NCBI GenBank assembly: GCA_021800105.1
Contig: JAJYZI010000001.1
Location: 1 to 64,000, forward strand
Direction: 5' to 3'
DNA: 64,000 nucleotides
From: Thermoplasmata archaeon
GTDB lineage: Archaea; Thermoplasmatota; Thermoplasmata; Thermoplasmatales; Thermoplasmataceae
Position numbers and translations under genes: made by a program. Positions 54,284-62,106 of this stretch are shown here, piece by piece. The notes beneath the pieces are model-generated. The model made no database searches. It was not told the origin of the DNA and saw only the letters and a list, made by a program, of their open reading frames with translations. Position 1 is the stretch's first letter, and every line of letters begins with the position of its first letter.

Positions 54284-54556
54284 CTATTGAACTCTTGCAG
54301 TTTCCTGGGTTCTGTGCGATTTCAGGACTATAGAACTGACGGTGCTCTTTATTCCCTGTATCTTCATTATCTTGTTCTTAAGAAGGTCCCGGAGTTCCTC
54401 AATATCTTTTGCCTTGGCGAGGATGACGATGTCAAATTCACCCGTTACCTCATAAATTTCACTTATATTCTTGAACTCCTTAAGAGCGTCCACCACGTCA
54501 TCTACGTGCGGCGAGTCTACAAAGAGATCAATGAATGCCAGTATGCCATCGTCCAT
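54284..54556 (-). CDS. Stand-alone Lrp/AsnC ligand-binding (RAM) domain protein
   Basis: Protein of 90 residues consisting only of the alpha/beta RAM domain of Lrp/AsnC regulators: AFIDLFVDSPHVDDVVDALK, VTGEFDIVILAKAKDIEEL and IQGIKSTVSSIVL. No helix-turn-helix precedes it. Such stand-alone domains (SARD-like) bind amino acids or pair with full Lrp regulators. The ATG is 9 nt after GAGGAG. It lies about 130 nt upstream of kdpA on the same strand, so control of kdp is possible but unproven. Confidence 0.85.
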   Translation of the reverse strand: MDDGILAFIDLFVDSPHVDDVVDALKEFKNISEIYEVTGEFDIVILAKAKDIEELRDLLKNKIMKIQGIKSTVSSIVLKSHRTQETARVQ

Positions 54557-54928
54557 TCTTGACTCTCCTCATTTTTCAGATGAGATAATTCCAACGTTGT
54601 ATAAATAACTGGAAGGTTAAGGTAAATATAATGATCGGCGGCAATTGTCCATTTAAATATCTATGTTCCTTGTATCAGGCGTTAAAACTTGAATTTAAAG
54701 GTGAATTGGTTAGAGAGTTTTGTATCTCTGCCTCGTCGCTTTAAAGAGAAATGACCATCTTCACTTATTATTGTTATTTCATGAGGATCTTCATTAAAAG
54801 AACTACAGCAGTCAAAGATCGTTCTCAATGTACAATTTTACAAGAATAGATAACAAAATTTTTTCCACCCAGTACAAAAACTATTAGGGCATTTAAGTAA
54901 CCTTAAACCTGTCGAAATCGAGGAGAAA
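54557..54928. other. Convergent/divergent gap with a candidate small ORF
   Basis: The gap holds GTATAAATAAC (54597-54607), a TATA-like box readable in both directions, serving the RAM gene (minus) and possibly a small ORF (plus, listed separately). At 54922-54938 a perfect 8-bp inverted repeat GGAGAAAT-T-ATTTCTCC is centred on the stop codon of the TPP enzyme and may act in its 3' end formation. Nothing else is recognised. Confidence 0.45.
54631..54744 (+). CDS. Candidate 37-residue ORF (not in ORF track)
   Basis: Reads MIGGNCPFKYLCSLYQALKL and ends in REFCISASSL. The ATG is placed 25-28 nt after the TATA-like box at 54597-54607, the spacing of leaderless genes here. Three cysteines are present. 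There is no known match, and the frame is short enough to occur by chance, so the call is weak. Confidence 0.25.
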   Translation: MIGGNCPFKYLCSLYQALKLEFKGELVREFCISASSL

Positions 54929-56584
54929 TTATTTCTCCATCAACGATTCCCGGAGGATTGAAGTTATATATCCCTTGACTTGCGAGAAACTGAGTTTAGG
55001 TGGCATTGGCTTCTCGTCTGGGTTCACAACCACTTCCAGGACTCCTGGAGATTTTGCTGAGAGAAATTCATCTATAGACGGATCCAGATCGGATAATTTC
55101 TCTACCCTCCTTCCATAAATACCAATGGACTGCGCAAGTTTCGAAAAATCTGGATTAAGTAGGTCGACACCCCATTCCGGATATCCCATTACTTCCTGCT
55201 CAAACTTTATCATCCCGAGTTTTGAATTGTTGAAAACAACCACCTTGATTCTGCGATCGTACTTTCTTGCAGTGATGAGTTCCATCATCGTCATTGCGAA
55301 GCTTCCATCACCAACAAGCGCCACGACCTGGCGATCTGTGGCAAACGAGGCACCTACAGATGCGGGTATGCCAACTCCCATGCTACCAAGCCATGGGGAA
55401 AAGAGAAATGTCTTACCCTCTTCAGTTCTGAAATTTCGCATGCCCCACACCGTTACGTTGCCGGTATCCACAACGATGACAGCGTTCTTGTCGACCTTGC
55501 GGGACAATCTGGCTGCAACTATCTCCGGTTTCATTGGCTCCGAGGTGTCGTTTTCAGCTTTTTCGAGTTCCTTTATCCAGGACTCTTTTGCCCCTTGAAG
55601 TTTTGTATAAAACTTGTCCTCTTTTATTTCCGGATTGACATTCTTGAGGAAATCTGAAACTGTGCATAGGCAATCTACGCTTGAGTTGAATCTTTTATGA
55701 AGATTGGAAGGGTTTGATTCTACATGTATTATGTTCATATCATCGCGAATGAAGGCACTGTATGGAAAATTTGTACCTAGAAGTAAGAGCAAGTCAGCAT
55801 CTTTCATAGCTTCGATTGATGCTTTGGAACCCAGTAGGCCAAGCCCGCCAAGTACTTTCTTGTCAAAGTCGCTCATAATCCCCTTTGCGTTCAGCGCATA
55901 TATGATAGGGGCGCCTATTTTTTCCGCAAAGTTATTGACCGCTGCAGACTGCCCTGCAGAGCCTCTCCCGATGAACAGCAGCGGTCTCTTGCTGTGATTT
56001 ATTGCATCGACCGCCTCTTCAGGATCAAAATTATAGGATATCAATGGATATTTCGCAATACCATGTAGCTGCTTTGACTCAGATTGCGATCTGAGCATGT
56101 CAACCGGAAGCGTGATGTGGGCAACGCCACCATTCACCTTTGCTTCGTGGCATGCCCTCATAGTTAAGTATTGAGCACTATCCGGGTTTACGATCTGCTT
56201 GTTGAAAATAGAAACATCGTCAAAAAGCCTGTTGATATCAACCTCCTGAAAATAATCGTGACCAATTAGGTCGGTTTCCACCTGCCCAGTCAGCGCAATG
56301 ACGGGAGCATGATCCATTTTTGCCTCGTAGAGACCGTTCAGAAGGTGTATGGACCCTGGGCCGGAAGTTCCCATGCATGCAACGGGCATTCCCGTCATCT
56401 TCGCCTCAAAGGCTGCTTCTAGGGCTGATCCTTCCTCATGCCTGCCCTGAACATACTGGATATTTTTGTTTCTTCTTATAGCATCAATAAGGGGATCGAT
56501 AGAGTCGCCAGGTATTCCATAAATTCTCTTAACCCCGCAGGATACAAGCGTCTCCACTATAACATCTGCAACTGTGGTGCCCAT
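54929..56584 (-). CDS. Thiamine-diphosphate enzyme, pyruvate oxidase-like
   Basis: TPP/FAD-family enzyme of about 551 residues. The order is PYR domain (GIPGDSIDPLIDAI, catalytic Glu in GRHEEGSALEAAF), central Rossmann domain (LLFIGRGSAG, VLGGLGLLGSKAS) and PP domain with the TPP motif VALVGDGSFAMTMMELITARKY and NNSKLGMIKFEQ. The pattern is closest to pyruvate oxidase/pyruvate:quinone dehydrogenase (PoxB) and also related to acetolactate synthase; the absence of a small ilvN gene nearby favours the former. The second ATG (56584) gives the usual MGTTVADVIVETL start. If PoxB-like, it would feed electrons to the respiratory chain. Confidence 0.82.
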   Translation of the reverse strand: MGTTVADVIVETLVSCGVKRIYGIPGDSIDPLIDAIRRNKNIQYVQGRHEEGSALEAAFEAKMTGMPVACMGTSGPGSIHLLNGLYEAKMDHAPVIALTGQVETDLIGHDYFQEVDINRLFDDVSIFNKQIVNPDSAQYLTMRACHEAKVNGGVAHITLPVDMLRSQSESKQLHGIAKYPLISYNFDPEEAVDAINHSKRPLLFIGRGSAGQSAAVNNFAEKIGAPIIYALNAKGIMSDFDKKVLGGLGLLGSKASIEAMKDADLLLLLGTNFPYSAFIRDDMNIIHVESNPSNLHKRFNSSVDCLCTVSDFLKNVNPEIKEDKFYTKLQGAKESWIKELEKAENDTSEPMKPEIVAARLSRKVDKNAVIVVDTGNVTVWGMRNFRTEEGKTFLFSPWLGSMGVGIPASVGASFATDRQVVALVGDGSFAMTMMELITARKYDRRIKVVVFNNSKLGMIKFEQEVMGYPEWGVDLLNPDFSKLAQSIGIYGRRVEKLSDLDPSIDEFLSAKSPGVLEVVVNPDEKPMPPKLSFSQVKGYITSILRESLMEK

Positions 56585-56715
56585 AATCATGAGTATGGCA
56601 TAATTGAAAATCTTTTGCAGATATGCAAGAATTTTACATGCAGTTTAAAGAAAGTAAGCATTCTTCAGAGGCCAGGTTGGACAATATTTATTTTGATATA
56701 ATGCTCTGGTTGCCT

Positions 56716-58725
56716 ATGGATAGCACTTTTGTAAACCACGAGATTACACTGGTTGGAGAGGATGAGAAACCTGAGGATCCTGAGTTTTCGGTCAAGTATA
56801 TGGACATGAGCGTAAATCCATTCGAGGATTTCTACTCTTTTTGCAATGGAACATGGGCCAGAGAGCATACGATTCCAGAGGACAAGGCTTTCTGGAGCGG
56901 CTCAGCTGAACTTTTTGAAAAGAACAGGTACGTTCTAGCGAAGATACTTGAAAAATGTGCAACCACGCCACTCGGGAAGCTTGATCAAGTACACAAAATG
57001 CTTGGTGATTTTTATTATTCCGGTATGAACGAGGCGCTAATTGAAAGTCTCAAATTCAAACCTGTTGAGGAATATATGAAAAAAGTAGACAGGGCAGATA
57101 ACAAGGAAGATTTACTGAACGTTGCAAAAGAACTTCATTCTATCGGTGTCTCATGCCTGTTTTCATGGGACTCGAGCACTGATGCCAAGAATAGTGAAGT
57201 TTATGCAATGTACCTGAAGCAAGGCGGGATTTCACTCCCAAACCGCGATTATTATTTCGATGACTCGTTCGACAAACTCAGGAAAGAATATGTCATGCAC
57301 ATTACAAATATGTTCAGGCTTTATGGTTTATCCGCTGTTGAAGCATCGAAAGCCGCAGATGTTGTATTCAGGATCGAGGCTGAGATGGCAAAGGTCAGCA
57401 GGCGCCCTGAAGAGTTGAGAGATCCAGAGAAGAATTACAACAGGATCTCGATGGATGAGATAGGAAAGAGGTTCCCATCCCTAGATTTCAGGTCATATTT
57501 CGAACAGATATCGATGCCTAAGGTTGATTATGTCGTTATATCCCAACCGGAGTTCATCGATGGGCTGGGAAGGCTCGTGCAGGAAATTAGTGTTGATGAG
57601 TGGAAGTCATACCTGAAGTGGAAGATCCTTCATTTTGCCGCGCCGTATCTCCATACTGCAGTTCAGGATGAGGATTTTGACTTCTTCGCTAGAAAGCTCT
57701 TTGGAAGAAAACAAAAGGAGAAGAGATGGAAGAGAATGGTTTCAATCACTGATGCGCGTCTTGGTGAAGCCCTTGGGAAATTATATGTTGAGCAGGAATT
57801 TGGCGAGGAAGCAAGGAAAAGAATGAGCGATATGATCGAGGACCTACGGGAAGTCTTTACCGAGAGGCTCAAGGAACTTGACTGGCTTAGCCCCACTACT
57901 AAAGAGAAAGCTCTTGAGAAGTTTTCAAGATTCAGGGCGAAGGTTGGCTATCCTTCGAAATTTATCGACTATTCATCTATCAGGATTACAAGGGAAAACT
58001 TCTTTGAGAATATCACTGCAACCAATAATTTCGATTTCCAGAGATATATAAAAAGGGTGAATTCCCCAGTGGACAGGGAATTGTGGGAAATGACTCCGCC
58101 AACGGTTAATGCCTACTTTTCGCCAACCGAAAATGAGATAGTGTTTCCTGCTGGAATCCTGCAGCCTCCATTCTTTGATCCTAGGCTCGATGATGCTGTC
58201 AATTATGGAGCTACGGGGGGTACAATAGCGCATGAGATTACGCATGGATTTGACGATGAGGGAAGGAAGTTCGACGCGAACGGAAACATCAAGGACTGGT
58301 GGACACAGGAAGATGAGAAAGCCTTTCTGGAAAAGGCAAAAGAGGTTTCAAGACTTTACGGATCGCTCGAAGCACTGCCCGGCCTCAAGGTAAATGGGGA
58401 TCTTACATTGGGAGAGAACATAGCAGATATTGGTGGTGTGAGCATTGCATTCGAGGCTCTTGAAAGAAGGTTGAAGCGGAACCCAAAATTGAGAAAGGAA
58501 ATAGACGGGCTGACGCCAGAGCAGCGCTTTTTCATTGGATGGGGGCAGAGCTGGAGAATGAATGTTAGGGAAGAGGCATTGAGATGGCAGATTTCTAGTG
58601 ACCCGCATTCTCCGGATAACTTTAGAGCGGAAGTGCCTGCCTGGGTTCATGAAAGGTTTGATTCAACCTTCGCAGTAATGAAGGGAAATCGCCAGAAGCC
58701 TGTCCAGACCATAAAGATCTGGTAG
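56716..58725 (+). CDS. pepO: M13-family (neprilysin-like) zinc endopeptidase
   Basis: Metalloendopeptidase of about 669 residues. The zinc motif HEITHGFDDEG (HExxH) and the third ligand in GENIADIGGVSIAFEAL (ExxxD) are intact; NAYFSPTENEIVFPAGILQPPFF is the substrate-binding N-A-Y/F-x element. The N-terminal domain starts at MDMSVNPFEDFYSFCNGTW, as in PepO. There is no signal peptide, so it acts in the cytoplasm, probably on peptides released by larger proteases. The ATG at 56716 is preferred over the track's 56623 because the TATA-like TTTTGATAT lies about 25 nt before it. Confidence 0.92.
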   Translation: MDSTFVNHEITLVGEDEKPEDPEFSVKYMDMSVNPFEDFYSFCNGTWAREHTIPEDKAFWSGSAELFEKNRYVLAKILEKCATTPLGKLDQVHKMLGDFYYSGMNEALIESLKFKPVEEYMKKVDRADNKEDLLNVAKELHSIGVSCLFSWDSSTDAKNSEVYAMYLKQGGISLPNRDYYFDDSFDKLRKEYVMHITNMFRLYGLSAVEASKAADVVFRIEAEMAKVSRRPEELRDPEKNYNRISMDEIGKRFPSLDFRSYFEQISMPKVDYVVISQPEFIDGLGRLVQEISVDEWKSYLKWKILHFAAPYLHTAVQDEDFDFFARKLFGRKQKEKRWKRMVSITDARLGEALGKLYVEQEFGEEARKRMSDMIEDLREVFTERLKELDWLSPTTKEKALEKFSRFRAKVGYPSKFIDYSSIRITRENFFENITATNNFDFQRYIKRVNSPVDRELWEMTPPTVNAYFSPTENEIVFPAGILQPPFFDPRLDDAVNYGATGGTIAHEITHGFDDEGRKFDANGNIKDWWTQEDEKAFLEKAKEVSRLYGSLEALPGLKVNGDLTLGENIADIGGVSIAFEALERRLKRNPKLRKEIDGLTPEQRFFIGWGQSWRMNVREEALRWQISSDPHSPDNFRAEVPAWVHERFDSTFAVMKGNRQKPVQTIKIW

Positions 58726-58743
58726 GACTTCGTAACAACAGAA

Positions 58744-59682
58744 TCAGTGAATTGTTATCAGTTCAAGCCTGGTTGGTTCAGCTGTCCGGATGACAACGTC
58801 TCCACTTGGCTCTATTATTGATCCTTCCCTAAATCTCCTGTTTTCCGGAAGTATCATACCAGATCCTGAGTTGAACCTGACCACGGATTGCCCAGGTATA
58901 TGGATGGTGGGCTCCTCCTCGGCTCGGATGAAGTAGTCTGTTATTGTACTCTTCTTGTCGGTCATTACTGTCTTATAGTAACCCCAGGGAGAATCTTCCC
59001 TGTTAGAGTATTCCTCCCTTATTGCCTCAAGATCCTTTTCGCTGTCTATTCCCATCCAGAATGCGTCCTCCATATAGGCGCCTATGTTTTTATTTGAAGC
59101 AAGTCGGGGAAAAACCGTTGTCTCAAGCTCCTTGTCGGGATAGCTTTCGAAAAAGTAATCAAATATGTCCTTTTTGAAGATGTAAATGCCTGCATTCATG
59201 TATGAGTTGATGAATGGCTTTTCCTTGAACCTAGTTACTGTATCACCAAAGATTTCCAGGATGCCATAAGGGCTTCTCATCTTAACTGCAAAAATAACGG
59301 CTCCATATGAGGTATTGCCCGCAAATTTAACCATAGCCTTGAAGTTCATATCGGTAACTGTATCGCCGTTCCTGAGCATTACGTCCTGGTCCTTTCTGTG
59401 CTCGAGGAGGTTTCTCATAGAATACAAGGTGCCAAGTGGTTTCTCCTCCCTGAAATATTTAATCTTCATGTCTTTATATTTTGGCGTTAGATACTCTTCG
59501 ATTTTCTCTCCCAGGTGACCAGAGAGAATGTAAAGTTCGGTTATGCCAATAGATCTGAAATCGCTGATCTGCCTGTCAAGTATAGTGAAGTTCTCCTTGA
59601 TCTGGATCATGGACTTTGGTATGTCGTTTGTTATTGGCTTTAAACGTTTACCGTAACCACCTGCAAGAATTGCACCGATCAT
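58744..59682 (-). CDS. Sugar-phosphate nucleotidyltransferase
   Basis: Nucleotidyltransferase of 312 residues. The N-terminus AILAGGYGKRLKPITNDIPKSMIQI is the G-x-G-x-R-L...PK signature of sugar-1-phosphate nucleotidyltransferases, MLRNGDTVTDM carries the metal Asp, and FKEKPFINSYMNAGIYIF is the EKP-x-N-G-type sugar site. The last 60 residues (EPTIHIPGQSVVRFNSGSG) form a short C-terminal domain of strands. The sugar (glucose, mannose or GlcNAc) cannot be told; together with the PGI/PMI enzyme it suits nucleotide-sugar supply for surface glycans. Confidence 0.85.
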   Translation of the reverse strand: MIGAILAGGYGKRLKPITNDIPKSMIQIKENFTILDRQISDFRSIGITELYILSGHLGEKIEEYLTPKYKDMKIKYFREEKPLGTLYSMRNLLEHRKDQDVMLRNGDTVTDMNFKAMVKFAGNTSYGAVIFAVKMRSPYGILEIFGDTVTRFKEKPFINSYMNAGIYIFKKDIFDYFFESYPDKELETTVFPRLASNKNIGAYMEDAFWMGIDSEKDLEAIREEYSNREDSPWGYYKTVMTDKKSTITDYFIRAEEEPTIHIPGQSVVRFNSGSGMILPENRRFREGSIIEPSGDVVIRTAEPTRLELITIH

Positions 59683-59735
59683 ATCTGGTAATAGTGAGTT
59701 GGTTTAAATTTTTAACAGGCCATTTTCAAATATAT

Positions 59736-61181
59736 TCAGTTTTCTCGATTACTTTTGGCAAGGTATGCAAGCATGACCGGAAAAACGGCCCATACCAGAC
59801 CCGTAACTATGACCAAGGACAACGGGAAAGATAAGTCGGATGGAATATAGTTGGGTTGAAAGTAAGATGCTATTCCAGGAGCAGCTGAATTAGCGTATAA
59901 TTCCAGAAAGTTTGTGGGGCTCAGTAAATAAATGATCTGAATGTAAGCGGGGAGGTTGGAAGGATTGGTTCCATATGTTGAAAGTATGGCACCTCCAGCG
60001 AATAAAGAGCCAAGTGCAAATAATATAAAAAGGGAAAATGTGAAATAGAAACCGTATCTGCGAAACCGGGAAAATAAGACCGAAAAGCCCATAATTGAAA
60101 TCATGGCAATTAAGATTCCAAAAAACACAGATTCTATCAATACAAGTGGGAGTCCCCGTCCGGATAGCAGATAGAAACTTATGTAGTCGAAGGCAACGAT
60201 TCCTATCAACGCCAGTACCATGACAATTGCACTGCTGCCGAACCTGTCAAGCATCAACCTTCTCTTTGAGATCGGCTGTGAAAGAACAAGGTCCAGGGTT
60301 CCGTTTGCCAGCTCCCGGGAATACATCATTTCGATAACAATAATGGCAGTTGTGGTAATTAGAAAACCCGTAATTGCCCAGATTTCACCCATAAAACTGA
60401 TTGTGTTCGCCAGATCAGGCGGCGGCGCATAAACCGAGCCACTAAATACATAAGGTGATGAATTATTGGAATTATTATCTGTGTACAGAAAAAATGCCTT
60501 ATCAGGATTGGATGGCCCGCCAAAAATTCCGTTGACAGTAAGAAGGTGAAAATGCGAGTATGTCCCCACTAGTGTAAGGTTTGTCGGTTTTTGTGAGAAC
60601 GAGTTTGGTGTGATGTTTGTGCTGTATAGCGTGACAGGAGGGGCTGAAGTCCCACTTGGCCCGAAATATGCAATAAAAGGTATGGAGTAATATGGGTTGG
60701 AGGCATTTAGTACGAGTTGTGGGGAAATTGAATAGCTAATGTTGCTGACTGCTAGATTCCTGAAAACACTCTGTCCAGTGAATGAGAAATCTTTAGATAG
60801 CACATGAATATTGAAAATTACACCACTCAATTGCGAAAAGTTCCCCAGTGTCAGATTTGCATATCCTTCATCATTGCTTGAAATGTTCGGAAAATTCAAG
60901 TTTTGCGGAATGTTAGGTGACCCGACCTTACCGAATGCGGTTATATTTATTTCAATACCATTGAGAGGCTGCCCCATGCAGTTCATTGAATAGGTTGATA
61001 GATTTACGGTGCCATTGTCATCGTAAATCCCTGACAGGACGTAATTCTGCTCGTTGAGTGGCACCGATGCGGACTCGTAGATAACAAGAAACGAAATTAT
61101 CATGATAAATGCGAGCAGGAATATGAAGGCGGGTTGCTTTACAATCCTCTTAATATAATAAGAAAGCCCTTTTATTATCAT
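59736..61181 (-). CDS. ABC-2 type permease with large outer domain
   Basis: Membrane subunit of an ABC exporter, 481 residues. One N-terminal helix (about 15-37) is followed by an extracytoplasmic region of about 210 residues rich in N, S and P, then about six helices in the C-terminal half. MMYSRELANGTLDLVLSQPISKRRLMLDRF is the typical ABC-2 coupling segment preceding the membrane core. It overlaps the ATPase gene by 4 nt (ATGA). The substrate is unknown. Confidence 0.85.
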   Translation of the reverse strand: MIIKGLSYYIKRIVKQPAFIFLLAFIMIISFLVIYESASVPLNEQNYVLSGIYDDNGTVNLSTYSMNCMGQPLNGIEINITAFGKVGSPNIPQNLNFPNISSNDEGYANLTLGNFSQLSGVIFNIHVLSKDFSFTGQSVFRNLAVSNISYSISPQLVLNASNPYYSIPFIAYFGPSGTSAPPVTLYSTNITPNSFSQKPTNLTLVGTYSHFHLLTVNGIFGGPSNPDKAFFLYTDNNSNNSSPYVFSGSVYAPPPDLANTISFMGEIWAITGFLITTTAIIVIEMMYSRELANGTLDLVLSQPISKRRLMLDRFGSSAIVMVLALIGIVAFDYISFYLLSGRGLPLVLIESVFFGILIAMISIMGFSVLFSRFRRYGFYFTFSLFILFALGSLFAGGAILSTYGTNPSNLPAYIQIIYLLSPTNFLELYANSAAPGIASYFQPNYIPSDLSFPLSLVIVTGLVWAVFPVMLAYLAKSNREN

Positions 61182-62083
61182 TCGTGAGCACCTGTCTTCT
61201 GTGCAAAGTACTCTTCCAGTATATTGTCTGTTGAAACAAACTCTGTAACCAGGTATCCTGCTTTAACCAGTTCAGCGTTTATCGACGAAGGATCCCGCCT
61301 GACGCCTGAAACATTTATTTGATCCTGTCCTGTGGATACTGTGCCATATGTCTTGAGACGCTCGAGTAATTTTTCGTCAGGATTTGATACCCTCAACCTG
61401 ATAGTGGACTTACCCTGAGAGAGTAAGTCCGCTAAAGTAACCGGTTCGGTCGTCTCTCCGTTGATGATAAGAACCACGCGGTTTGCTATTGACTGGAGCT
61501 CGCTTAGCACATGTGAACTAAGCAGGATCCCATGCCCGGATGATCTCAGCTCAGAAATCTTGTCCTTCATGAATTTTATACCCTCAGGATCAAGGCCGTT
61601 GAACATTTCGTCGAAGAGGTAATATTTAGGATTTCCAAGCATTGCGATCGCAATTGATAAGCGTTTTCTCATGCCCATAGTCAATTTTGTTACTTTCAAC
61701 CTCTCAGCTCCGGAAAGACCCACTCTAATGAGAACATAGTGGACAGTTCTTTCCAGATTAACTCGATCTATTCCTCGCAGTGTAGCGAAGTACTTGACCA
61801 AGTCGAAGATTGAGCTCTCTGTTTCGAAGAGCGGGTTTTCCTGGACCCAGGCAATCTTTTCTGAAACAAATTCTTTGGCACTTGCCGGATCAACCCCATC
61901 AACGAGGACCTTTCCCGCATGAGGTGAAAGAATACCCGCCAGCGTTTTTATGGTCGTGGTCTTCCCTGAACCATTCAGGCCAGCAAGGCCAAGCACTTCC
62001 CCTTCCTTAATGCTAAGAGTAAGATCTCTAAGAACCAGTTTTTTGCCATAACCTACGGAAACATGGAGTGCATCTAAGCTAAT
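61178..62083 (-). CDS. ABC transporter ATPase, probable AUU start
   Basis: ATPase of an ABC-2 exporter, about 301 residues if begun at 62083. Motifs: Walker A LNGSGKTTT, Q-loop WVQENPLF, signature KLTMGMRKRLSIAIAM (TMGMR variant of LSGGQ), Walker B YYLFDEMFNGLDPEG and switch SSHVLSEL. The track begins at a GTG at 61996, which cuts off the first strands. The frame continues upstream through LHVSVGYGKKLVLRDLTLSI, the normal N-terminus with the A-loop Tyr, but has no ATG, GTG or TTG before its upstream stop. An ATT at 62083 gives the usual family length and follows AAGGTGG by 6 nt. The gene is 23 nt after the fusion enzyme. Confidence 0.88.
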   Translation of the reverse strand: MSLDALHVSVGYGKKLVLRDLTLSIKEGEVLGLAGLNGSGKTTTIKTLAGILSPHAGKVLVDGVDPASAKEFVSEKIAWVQENPLFETESSIFDLVKYFATLRGIDRVNLERTVHYVLIRVGLSGAERLKVTKLTMGMRKRLSIAIAMLGNPKYYLFDEMFNGLDPEGIKFMKDKISELRSSGHGILLSSHVLSELQSIANRVVLIINGETTEPVTLADLLSQGKSTIRLRVSNPDEKLLERLKTYGTVSTGQDQINVSGVRRDPSSINAELVKAGYLVTEFVSTDNILEEYFAQKTGAHE

Positions 62084-62089
62084 TCCTTG

Positions 62090-62096
62090 CCACCTT
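62090..62096 (-). promoter_or_regulatory. Ribosome-binding site deciding an AUU start
   Basis: AAGGTGG on the minus strand lies 6 nt before the ATT at 62083. It matches the archaeal anti-Shine-Dalgarno well and has optimal spacing for that codon, while the GTG used in the track (61996) has GGAAGGGG-like purines within the conserved IKEGE codons and would remove the A-loop. Confidence 0.55.
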
Positions 62097-62106
62097 CTGA
62101 CAGTAT

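Noticed and set aside
54922-54938. Hairpin at the stop codon of the TPP enzyme as an intrinsic terminator
   Set aside because: A perfect inverted repeat is present, but no T run follows on the minus strand, so a terminator call is not supported; it is mentioned only in the gap entry.
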